Source: Nostocales cyanobacterium PMM_0081 (GTDB lineage Bacteria > Cyanobacteriota > Cyanobacteriia > Cyanobacteriales > Nostocaceae). Taken from it: a stretch of 32,872 nt of DNA. Below, in pieces: positions 8,058 through 15,346 of the stretch (the first letter of the stretch is position 1; each line of letters starts with the position of its first letter). The position numbers were made by a program, and so were the translations under genes. Below the pieces are notes generated by a model. The model was not told the origin of the DNA, searched no databases, and saw only the letters and a program-made list of their open reading frames with translations. The stretch is from contig CASBQC010000348.1 in NCBI GenBank assembly GCA_949127805.1, forward strand, positions 1-32,872, given 5' to 3'.

Positions 8058-10541
8058 CTATTTACCTCGACGTTGAGGATCTTCCCACGCGGGTTGAAAA
8101 CCACGCCGTAGTAGAAAGTCCTCTTGAATTTGCTGCATTTGCCGAGATACATCAGCATCTGTGCCTCCTTGGGTGCCTTGTTCGATTTGCAGTTGTTCTA
8201 ACTGTGCAAGTGCAGTCAAAGGTTGATCTAAAATCGCACTCAAACCAGCAAGGGCACGGCGTGTCTGTGTGTCGTCGGGCTTTTGTGCCAGGACCTGATT
8301 ATAAATTTGTTGTGCAGAATCAAAGCGCCCTTGTTGAAAGCGAATTCCCCCCAAAGCTGACAAGGCATCAATGTTATCTGGTTGCTGTGCCAAAATATTC
8401 TCGTAAGCACTGCTTGCTTGTTTGTAATCCCCGACAATTCGCGCTAACTCTCCTTTGATCAAGTAAGAATTAGGAGTGTTGGGAAGCCTCGCAATCAATT
8501 GCTTGACTCGCGCTTGGGCTAGCCCTGGATTGCGTTCTGCCAGAACTTGCACCAAATGCAGTTGCACCGGTAAATAGCTGGGGTCAACTTGTGCCAGATA
8601 AGTGTAAAGAGCTTCACGCTGCGCCTGAGCGGGTAACACTCCCACCAAACTGTATAATTCTGGAGGAGTGTTGGTTGCTCTTTGTGTTGCTAACCAATTG
8701 TTGAGAACTGCTTCTGCTTCTGCTTGAGAAATCTTACGAGCCTGATAAGCGACGCTAGTACGCCCAAGCTGAGTTGTTACATCTTGGGGATTGCGAGCTA
8801 TTAGTTGGTCATAAACTGCCAAAGCCTCATCAAAACGCTTTTGTTGCAGTCGCACTCCCCCTAATCCGCGCAAAGCAGTATCAGTAATATCGTTATCTGG
8901 CTTGCTGGTCAGCACAGCTTGGTAACGTTGGGCACTGGCATCTAAGCTGCCTTCCCGCCGCTCAATTTCTGCGGCTAACAACTGCGGTGCGATGTCTTTA
9001 GTCCCTTCGGGAGTGGCGGTGTAAGCTGCTAAAGCTTGCCTTGCATTATTTAGGTCATTGCGCTGCACGTACATTTGCGCCACACGGAAATTCAAAAACG
9101 GTGTATTTACTCCCGCCTGCAATATATTTTGGTATAACGGTAAAAACTCTGGATCGGGGGAATCAATATTTACTAAAGCATTAGCTAGCTTTTGCAGTTC
9201 TACGCGGTCTGTGGGCAGAGGTTGCAATGCTTGAGCCAAACGCTGTTTCAGGTCGTTTTTTGCGAGAATTCCGAGTTGATTTTCTAAAGCTATCTGCTGG
9301 ACTATTAGGCTTTTATCGTTGGGATACTGCACAGCTATTTGTCGATACAATTGCAGTGCTGTTTGCCGTCCTTCGGGGAAGGCAGTAAAAACATCAGCCA
9401 CTTCTCGCACTAATACCGGAGAGGGGTTAGGATTGTTTGCCAGTGCTTGACGGTAGAGATTGATAACTTGTTGTGTCAGGGTGGGGTTATTGGTGCGCTT
9501 GCGAATTTCATTAAGCGATCGCGCTAAGGGTAAAAGCGCATCCGGTCTACCTTGTAATGGCTCTAATACAGCTATTGCTGGTCGCGTCTGTTGATTGGCA
9601 AGATACGCTACAGATAACTCTTTCCGAGTTTCAATCGCTAATCCATCAAGGGTTTTTGACCGTTGTAATTGCGCTTCTAAAACTTGCACTGCCCCAGTAA
9701 CATTGCCAGTTTCTCGCAAAGTGCGACCGTAAGCTACTGCTGCATATCCGGTGATGCTTTTTCCACTTGAACGGTAGCGGTTAAACAACTCCAATGCTTG
9801 AGGAAAATTTTCGCTGTAACTATAAGCTTGAGCTCCACCTATTACTGCCTCTTGTGAGGGGTTGTTTGCCAGGACAATTTTATAGTCGCTAAGAGACTCG
9901 CTCAAGCGTTGTTGATAAGAATACAGTAAAGCCCGGTAACTACGAGCATCGGAATCATTGGGATTTTGGTTTAATAAAGTTGTTAAAGCTTGAATTCCTT
10001 TAACATTCCATTCTGGGCGATAAGTTGCCATGATCCCAACAATTTTCAGCGCACCTTGATTGTTGGGGTCTTGTGCGAGTACTTGTTGATAGCTATTCCA
10101 AGCCAATTCAATTTTACCAGCGCGGTTATAAGCGATCGCTAATCCTAATTTTGCCTGCAATGATTCCGGTTGCTGCTTTAAAGCTTGTTGAAAAGCAGCG
10201 ATCGCATCATTCACCCATCCCTTTTTTAACAACGCATAACCACGTCCAACTGCCGATGATGCCTTTTGCGCTTGCGCTGGGGCAATTAAGGGTGACACTA
10301 TTATCAGGTCAGCGAAAAGCAAAAATGAACAAGTCAAAACACAAAGAGATTTAAAAGGTCGCAACGAAGAGTTGCCAGACTTCACATCAGTAGTCCAAGA
10401 CTCTTTACTAGCTACTGGGTACTGGGAAAATTTGTCAGGTTGGAACGGGGAGCAAGTTCTGAAGAAATTTTTCCCCAGTAAAGAGTTCCCAGTCAAGAGT
10501 CCCCAATAAAGAGTCCCTTTAGGGTGTTTATATTCACTCAT
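8058..10541 (-). CDS. Large TPR protein of the cellulose cluster (BcsC TPR-half equivalent)
   Basis: An 827-residue protein. A hydrophobic segment (about 65-84) ends in APAQAQ near 92 and acts as a signal or anchor. The remainder is tetratricopeptide repeats (for example GYALLKKGWVNDAIAAFQQA near 101, and repeated LAQQPDN/LAQDPNN turns). There is no C-terminal beta-barrel, unlike E. coli BcsC, where periplasmic TPRs and an outer-membrane barrel form one protein. The ATG (10539-10541) overlaps the TGA of the upstream gene (ATGA), which supports this start by translational coupling. The first 50 residues are encoded by repeat DNA and are unlikely to be conserved; a TTG at residue 60 is an alternative start just before the signal segment. 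Probable role: periplasmic scaffold guiding glucan to the outer membrane. Confidence 0.82.
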   Translation of the reverse strand: MSEYKHPKGTLYWGLLTGNSLLGKNFFRTCSPFQPDKFSQYPVASKESWTTDVKSGNSSLRPFKSLCVLTCSFLLFADLIIVSPLIAPAQAQKASSAVGRGYALLKKGWVNDAIAAFQQALKQQPESLQAKLGLAIAYNRAGKIELAWNSYQQVLAQDPNNQGALKIVGIMATYRPEWNVKGIQALTTLLNQNPNDSDARSYRALLYSYQQRLSESLSDYKIVLANNPSQEAVIGGAQAYSYSENFPQALELFNRYRSSGKSITGYAAVAYGRTLRETGNVTGAVQVLEAQLQRSKTLDGLAIETRKELSVAYLANQQTRPAIAVLEPLQGRPDALLPLARSLNEIRKRTNNPTLTQQVINLYRQALANNPNPSPVLVREVADVFTAFPEGRQTALQLYRQIAVQYPNDKSLIVQQIALENQLGILAKNDLKQRLAQALQPLPTDRVELQKLANALVNIDSPDPEFLPLYQNILQAGVNTPFLNFRVAQMYVQRNDLNNARQALAAYTATPEGTKDIAPQLLAAEIERREGSLDASAQRYQAVLTSKPDNDITDTALRGLGGVRLQQKRFDEALAVYDQLIARNPQDVTTQLGRTSVAYQARKISQAEAEAVLNNWLATQRATNTPPELYSLVGVLPAQAQREALYTYLAQVDPSYLPVQLHLVQVLAERNPGLAQARVKQLIARLPNTPNSYLIKGELARIVGDYKQASSAYENILAQQPDNIDALSALGGIRFQQGRFDSAQQIYNQVLAQKPDDTQTRRALAGLSAILDQPLTALAQLEQLQIEQGTQGGTDADVSRQMQQIQEDFLLRRGFQPAWEDPQRRGK
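10396..10520. repeat. STRR-like 14-bp repeats with an inverted copy in the 5' end of the TPR gene
   Basis: On the minus strand, 10520-10471 reads as three near-copies of a 14-bp unit (gggactctttattg, gggactcttgactg, ggaactctttactg). An inverted partner containing actctttact lies at 10400-10409, matching agtaaagagt at 10477-10486. The element is translated as residues ~8-49 of the TPR protein. Confidence 0.6.
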
Positions 10542-12805
10542 CGACCAATTCCTTTGGGACTCACATTAAAATCAGTTTTTATTCTGATACCGAGAACACT
10601 TTCCTGGAAATTATCTCGTCCCTGAACTGTGAAACCGAACCGCAGATTGGGTAGAAATTTAAAATCATAGAATAGTTCCAATACATCTAAGGCATTTCCT
10701 CGCCGCAAGCTATCGTTGGATAGCCCGCGTCCATAAGCTAAACCTAGGCGATCGTCTCTGGTAAACAAATCTACGAAACTAGCACCCAAAACATAAGTAT
10801 CTGCCCCTCTACCCAAATCTCTGTTTTCGTATTTGCCATAGCGTCCAAAAACGCCTAATTTGATGTTGGGAATAAAGACTTCAGCGTTTAGACCATATGC
10901 TTCTTCGCGATCGCCTCTTTGGATGCCAAAAATTGTGCGATCGCTATTTCTGGCAAGACTAAAGCTTTCGGGGAAGGTATCTCGAATACCAGCATCGCGA
11001 TCGCTTGCATAAGTACCGCGAATAATCGCATTACCGTAACGGATGCCGATTTCTCCGGCAAATCCATCCAAAGAAAAATCGCTCAGTCTGTCTGACGATG
11101 AAAATATTGCCCCTTTCGCTTCAATATTATCGGTGACACTCCAGTTAACTAACAAACCAGCACGGGAAGCAATTCCTGTAGCTGATAGTGCCGGATTTGT
11201 TTGAAACACGGGATTAAAAAATTGGCTTGCTCCATCTTTAGCAAAGCTGTTACGGTCAAAATAAGATGTTAAATCTAACTGACCCACTACAAAGCGCAGA
11301 TTTGGCAATCCTCCCAACGAAGTTGCAAAATACAACTCGTTCACACTCAAACCCTGTGAGCGAGAGTCATCAAATGTATTGTTTCGACTAGTTAAATCGA
11401 AGGTTGCACCAAACAAAGCTTGGGACGTCAGTGGATAAATTCCCGAAACTCTTGCCCGTGCTGAGGTATCGCTTCCTTGAGCTACATAGACACCTTCCAG
11501 GTATAAAGACGGTTCTCTTAAAGCTGTATTATTGATGATCGTCGGGCGTGGTCGATTATTTCCTCGTTGAAGAATTGGGCTTGATGTAGTTTGTGCTGTC
11601 GGACTAATCAAAGAAGGAGGGATTTCTTGCCTGGGAGTTGTGGGAGATACTAATGGTGGAACTCCTTGAGAGTTGAGTATTGAGTTGAAAGTTGGGGAAT
11701 TTGCTCCTTCATTAACCTGTTGTGGTGTAGTTTGTGCTGTCCGACCTACTAAAGAAGGAGGGATTTCTTGCCTGGGAGTTGTCGCAGGTACTAATGATGG
11801 AACTCCTTGAGAGTTGAAAGTTGGGGAATTTGCTCCTTCATTAACCTGTTGTGGTGTAGTTTTTGCTGTCGGACCAATCAAAGAAGGAGGGATTTCTTGC
11901 CTGGGAGTTGTGGGAGATACTAATGGTGGAACTCCTTGAAAGTTGAGTATTGAGTTGAAACTTGGGGAATTTGCTCCTTCAGTTTGGGGATTTCCTAGTT
12001 GGTTAAAAGTTGGTGTCCCAGTGGCAGCAACTTGGGTCGTCGGAGTGCCGAGAAGTGGTGGCAGTGGTGCGATTTGGGGATTTAGTAGCTGGTTGAAAGT
12101 TGCTCCCGTTGTACCTTGAGTTTGGGGATTTAGTAATTGATTAAAAGTTGGTGTCGCAGTGGCAGCAACTTGGGTCGTCGGAGTGCCTAGAAGTGGCGGC
12201 AGTGGTGCGATTTGGGGATTTTCTACCTGATTGAAAGTCGGTGTCCCAGGTGCCGTGAATTCTTGCGTACTTTGAGTGCCTGGTAATGGCAGCAGTGAGT
12301 CGGAGCGCGAGTTATTGAAATCATTATTCCCACCTGCCGCTAACACTGGTAAATTTGTTTGTCTTTGTTTGCCTGGTGTAAGTGTAGTAGAACGAGGTTT
12401 TGCTTTTGGCTTGTTTTCAGGAACTTGTTGCTGGATAAAAGCATTCTCCAGTTGCTTGATCTCATCTATTGGAGTTTGCTCTGATTTCAACACTGGAGCA
12501 GGGGGAGTGGGACTTGCTCCAGTGTTGTTGCGACTTGTCCCATCAAGTTGAATCCCTCCTCGTGGTGGAGGTGGCTGCAACCCAGATGGAGATTGATTAC
12601 TAGGTAAAGAAGGTTTCGGTACTGGTAGAAGTCCCCTTAAACCCACTTGGAAATTGCTAGATGGATTTACTTGAGCTAAACAAGCATCACTGAATGCTAG
12701 CACCGACCAGAATAAAGAGACTGAGGCAGTGCAAAGCAGTAAATGAACCTTGTTTAACTGTTTTGGGAAAGTAAATTTCTGAGAATCGAATACTTTAGGC
12801 TTCAT
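10538..12805 (-). CDS. Pro-rich repeat protein with C-terminal porin-like beta-barrel
   Basis: A 755-residue protein and first gene of the cellulose cluster. A signal peptide spans about residues 20-45. A long low-complexity Pro/Thr/Gln/Asn-rich region (~60-430) contains two families of tandem repeats (TPTFNQLLNPQIAPLPPLLG-type and a 43-47-residue SPTFNS/PRQEIPPSL type). The last ~320 residues alternate hydrophobic and polar residues with Gly/Asp/Asn turns, typical of an outer-membrane barrel. The stretch FVVGQLDLTSYFDRNSFA resembles the OprB-type carbohydrate-selective porin family. It overlaps the TPR gene by ATGA, implying a stoichiometric partnership. Inference: this is the outer-membrane exit channel for cellulose, and the Pro-rich arm may cross the periplasm or contact the TPR protein. 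An alternative is an unrelated porin carried in the operon. Confidence 0.75.
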   Translation of the reverse strand: MKPKVFDSQKFTFPKQLNKVHLLLCTASVSLFWSVLAFSDACLAQVNPSSNFQVGLRGLLPVPKPSLPSNQSPSGLQPPPPRGGIQLDGTSRNNTGASPTPPAPVLKSEQTPIDEIKQLENAFIQQQVPENKPKAKPRSTTLTPGKQRQTNLPVLAAGGNNDFNNSRSDSLLPLPGTQSTQEFTAPGTPTFNQVENPQIAPLPPLLGTPTTQVAATATPTFNQLLNPQTQGTTGATFNQLLNPQIAPLPPLLGTPTTQVAATGTPTFNQLGNPQTEGANSPSFNSILNFQGVPPLVSPTTPRQEIPPSLIGPTAKTTPQQVNEGANSPTFNSQGVPSLVPATTPRQEIPPSLVGRTAQTTPQQVNEGANSPTFNSILNSQGVPPLVSPTTPRQEIPPSLISPTAQTTSSPILQRGNNRPRPTIINNTALREPSLYLEGVYVAQGSDTSARARVSGIYPLTSQALFGATFDLTSRNNTFDDSRSQGLSVNELYFATSLGGLPNLRFVVGQLDLTSYFDRNSFAKDGASQFFNPVFQTNPALSATGIASRAGLLVNWSVTDNIEAKGAIFSSSDRLSDFSLDGFAGEIGIRYGNAIIRGTYASDRDAGIRDTFPESFSLARNSDRTIFGIQRGDREEAYGLNAEVFIPNIKLGVFGRYGKYENRDLGRGADTYVLGASFVDLFTRDDRLGLAYGRGLSNDSLRRGNALDVLELFYDFKFLPNLRFGFTVQGRDNFQESVLGIRIKTDFNVSPKGIGR
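11587..11985. repeat. Tandem 129-141 bp coding repeats (family A) in the Pro-rich gene
   Basis: The DNA word aaagaaggagggatttcttg recurs from 11610, 11751 and 11880, so periods are 141 and 129 bp (47 and 43 codons). Each copy encodes SPTFNS(ILNS)QGVP..TPRQEIPPSL. The shorter copy lacks four codons. High nucleotide identity between copies suggests recent duplication. Confidence 0.85.
11988..12255. repeat. Tandem coding repeats (family B) in the Pro-rich gene
   Basis: Repeated blocks encode TPTFNQLLNPQIAPLPPLLGTPTTQVAAT. Words such as agaagtgg(t/c)ggcagtggtgcg and gcagcaacttgggtcgtcgg each occur twice, near 12025-12070 and 12165-12210, with shorter partial copies between. Confidence 0.75.
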
Positions 12806-12864
12806 TAACTTAGCCGATGGACAAGTAAATATGGACCTTTTTTTGGTGTCATCACTTTACCAAA

Positions 12865-12884
12865 AATTGTGCGTAATTGTGCGT
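12865..12884. promoter_or_regulatory. Tandem 10-bp direct repeat upstream of the cellulose cluster (operator-like)
   Basis: AATTGTGCGT occurs twice in tandem (12865-12874, 12875-12884), about one helical turn apart, 60 bp upstream of the first cluster gene in the divergent spacer 12806-13036. This fits a transcription-factor site, but no factor can be named. Confidence 0.35.
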
Positions 12885-12967
12885 AACATAGACGAAAATC
12901 AATATGTAGATTTTCTGATACCTAATTAGCTAGGTTAACAGAAGAGTGAAGTTTTTTTGTTTATGGG

Positions 12968-12979
12968 CGCAAATTTGCG
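12968..12979. promoter_or_regulatory. 12-bp perfect palindrome in the divergent spacer (operator-like)
   Basis: CGCAAATTTGCG lies 57 bp before the plus-strand lipoprotein start and 163 bp before the minus-strand cluster. It is symmetrical like a dimeric repressor site. The rest of the spacer is AT-rich with no gene. Confidence 0.35.
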
Positions 12980-13036
12980 TCCAATAAAGAAAAACGTAGC
13001 TTCTTTTTTTATTTCAACCAAATACCCGATTTTTCT

Positions 13037-13822
13037 ATGCTCAGTCTTCATTTTGCAGCGATTTGCCAAAAAATTAATAATTTGTCTGCGTCTATGTCTC
13101 TCACGGCTACCTCGTTGATGCTGTTAGCTGTCACTTCTGGCTGTGTTCAAAAAGCACAAGACCAAGCGCAGCTAGAAATCAAAAATCTACAACCTGCACA
13201 AAGTAATGGAGTATACACCGTAGCCGGGGATACAAATTTACCAGAGTCTAGTCGGATTACAATCGCGGCAGTTCGCTATTTGCATTCACCAGAAGGAAGG
13301 AGTGGAAGATCGTTGAATACTGAAGCAAATACTAAGCGTTCAATTCTGGATCGCAAAATTGTTGAAGTGAAGCAATCTAAATGGCAAGCAGAACTGAATC
13401 TCTGGCAAGTCGCACCCAATGGAAATTTTCAGGAAGTCTGGCAAGCAAATCAAGCGTCAATAAAACTGACTCCAGACAGTGATGTCACTTTTATGGCTAT
13501 TTTCGATCCTGCAAGTCAGTGGGAAAGAACTGATAAGCGAAAGGTGGAAGAACCAGACCGAAAAAATCAACCAATTGAAGGTAAGTTGCTTCGCTTTACT
13601 AACGAAGGTGAAAAGTATGTGCAAGTGAGTCAAACAATACCAGTATCTCTGCCTGGGGGAAAAACAATACCACCTCGTCCGCAAGCGGAAGACCTTAATG
13701 GAGGGTGGGGAAATCGATATCAGATTCGACCAGAACCGCTAACTTCTTCTGCTACTGTACTTCCACCAGTCAAATTTAGACAGACGAATGCTCCCCTATC
13801 ACCTTCAGAGTTTCTACGTTGA
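13037..13822 (+). CDS. Hypothetical lipoprotein
   Basis: A 261-residue protein with an N-terminal hydrophobic segment ending in a lipobox-like AVTSGC, Cys36 in this frame. An internal ATG at residue 20 (13094) would give a more standard signal peptide (MSLTATSLMLLAVTSGC), so the true start may be there; neither start has a clear Shine-Dalgarno sequence. The mature part is mostly beta and polar, with a central region (~50-165) that could be a small beta-sandwich, and a Pro-rich C-terminal tail. The family is not recognised. It is divergent from the cellulose cluster and shares its 230-bp upstream spacer, so joint regulation is plausible. Lipid attachment suggests an envelope role. Confidence 0.65.
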   Translation: MLSLHFAAICQKINNLSASMSLTATSLMLLAVTSGCVQKAQDQAQLEIKNLQPAQSNGVYTVAGDTNLPESSRITIAAVRYLHSPEGRSGRSLNTEANTKRSILDRKIVEVKQSKWQAELNLWQVAPNGNFQEVWQANQASIKLTPDSDVTFMAIFDPASQWERTDKRKVEEPDRKNQPIEGKLLRFTNEGEKYVQVSQTIPVSLPGGKTIPPRPQAEDLNGGWGNRYQIRPEPLTSSATVLPPVKFRQTNAPLSPSEFLR

Positions 13823-13856
13823 AAAATAGAGCTTAATTGTCAAAAAAATATGATTA

Positions 13857-13887
13857 TGAAGCAAGTTGCTCCCTTGGGCTTGCTTCA
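13857..13887 (-). terminator. Hairpin between convergent genes
   Basis: Nine-base arms TGAAGCAAG (13857-13865) and CTTGCTTCA (13879-13887) with a 13-nt loop sit in the 75-bp gap between two convergent stop codons. On the minus strand a T-rich stretch (taatcatattttttt) follows, giving a plausible though not classic terminator. On the plus strand the downstream sequence is less U-rich. Confidence 0.5.
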
Positions 13888-13897
13888 TTGGCTTAAT

Positions 13898-14722
13898 TTA
13901 CAAAAACTGTACCTGTTCAGTGTCTGGCGCATCATAATAAATTCTAAATTTATCTGGCGCTTTTACCTGAGCATTTGTTGCTTGAGGCATGATTCCCAAA
14001 TTGCTCTGCATTGTCTGCATCTGTAACATCATTTGTCTGAGTTGTTTTTGCAACTCCTCAAACTCCGATGAGGTTACTGTGCTTTTATTGACTTCAGCAA
14101 TAACGGTAGGAATTTCTTTGGTAGTGTTTGTGTTTGTTTGAGTGTAACCCAGGAAAGTTTGAGCAGAAGCAAAGGCAGAAGCCGCAGTAACAGTTCTAGC
14201 GGTCGAGGGTGTATGTTTAGTTGCAATTCTTGGTATGGTATTTATCGGCTGTTGGTATGACGCTGAAGTTTGCACGACAACAGGTTGAGTTACGACTGCG
14301 CTCAAGCTTTTTGGATTTACAGTTTGCTCAAAAGGCACTTCATCATCCAAAAAAGTGGTGAGTCCAGAAATTTGCAATTGAGACTCGGACAGTTTGAGTT
14401 CGTTAAGTATTGCTTCCTTTTCTTGTAAGTGTTTCTCTAAGCCAGACAATTCCTGCCGAAATTCCGCTGATTTTCGAGCAGAATGCCGCCACCCACAGAC
14501 CGCAGCGGCGGAAATACCGACTCCGATACTCATTGCTGTTGCTAATACTATGTAAGGGGTAGCAGCATCTCGAAGTTTGCCATCATAAATAGCTTCTTCT
14601 TGAAATTTGATGACTACTTGCTTGTCGCCTAATGTCGCAAGGGGAAATGACATGGCTGAAAAAACAGCAGCAGCAGAGACAATCGGCGGGAAGAAAAATT
14701 TTTGCAGTGCAGATAGAGTCAT
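13898..14722 (-). CDS. Hypothetical two-TM coiled-coil protein
   Basis: A 274-residue protein. A hydrophobic segment spans about residues 8-31 and a second one about 56-77, followed by a predicted coiled coil (~80-115, rich in E/K/L heptads such as ELSGLEKHLQEKEAILNELKL). Then comes a Ser/Thr/Ala-rich, probably disordered linker (120-210) and a second short coiled coil rich in Gln and Met (~214-245: EELQKQLRQMMLQMQTMQ). I do not recognise the family. It is convergent with the lipoprotein gene and lies between the cellulose cluster and a cellulase. A structural or envelope-associated role is possible, but nothing in the sequence assigns one. The upstream region carries a long inverted repeat at 14817-14850. 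Confidence 0.6.
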   Translation of the reverse strand: MTLSALQKFFFPPIVSAAAVFSAMSFPLATLGDKQVVIKFQEEAIYDGKLRDAATPYIVLATAMSIGVGISAAAVCGWRHSARKSAEFRQELSGLEKHLQEKEAILNELKLSESQLQISGLTTFLDDEVPFEQTVNPKSLSAVVTQPVVVQTSASYQQPINTIPRIATKHTPSTARTVTAASAFASAQTFLGYTQTNTNTTKEIPTVIAEVNKSTVTSSEFEELQKQLRQMMLQMQTMQSNLGIMPQATNAQVKAPDKFRIYYDAPDTEQVQFL

Positions 14723-15346
14723 ATTTAGAAGATGAGTCAGTTGTCAAAAAAGAAAGACATGGGTAGAACACAACCAGGCTAATTGCCGCTGGAAAAATCT
14801 AAGTATTGTTACTTAATACTCGTTAAGTAAATATGTTTACTGAACGAGTATCCAAATTCTGCGTTATATCTACTATTTTCAATACATCAGCCATAAATAA
14901 CTAAGGGATATTTTTAATCTTTTTGTAAATTTTAAAACTAACCTCCCTCGTATCTGAGCAAAGCTATCTTTCATGAATATAAGTCTAACAAACACAGTAT
15001 AGTACTTCTATATCAGCAGATTTAAGTACGTACACCTGATTTTATCAGCAAAAGTAACTTGTGTATCAAATATTAGTCTTAAATGCTAAGTTAGTTAGCT
15101 GTGTTGATTGTTAACTAAAAGACACCATAAATCAATACCTGACGCTACAAAAGTATCACTACTTACGAAATTGTTCTATTATTTGTGTGTTGATTATTTA
15201 TTGATCAAAAATAAATATAAATCACTCTTTAACTATATGTTGATATATAAATGTATATATTTCTCTCACTTTATGACTTTAAGCTCTGTGTAAGTATTAT
15301 TTGAATTAATCGAAGCTTATAAAACAAGTTTATAAATAAAAATACT
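14723..15346. other. 624-bp AT-rich spacer without a credible gene
   Basis: Divergent spacer between the minus-strand coiled-coil protein and the plus-strand GH5 cellulase. Strongly AT-rich. It holds the inverted repeat at 14817-14850 and a smaller TTAGTTA...TAACTAA pair near 15090-15120. A 61-codon open frame at 15108-15293 has no family features. Promoters for both flanking genes must lie here, but I cannot place them confidently. Confidence 0.6.
14817..14850. promoter_or_regulatory. 15-bp-arm inverted repeat upstream of the coiled-coil gene
   Basis: The left arm tactcgttaagtaaa (14817-14831) and right arm tttactgaacgagta (14836-14850) pair with one mismatch around a 4-nt loop. A second, overlapping pair (agtatt...aatact) precedes it. 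It lies 95 bp upstream of the minus-strand start at 14722. It could be an operator or a leader hairpin. No U-run follows on the plus strand, and on the minus strand the T-run is weak. Confidence 0.45.

Noticed and set aside
15108..15293. 61-codon plus-strand frame in the AT-rich spacer
   Set aside because: AT-rich sequence, no ribosome site, no family pattern; chance frame.
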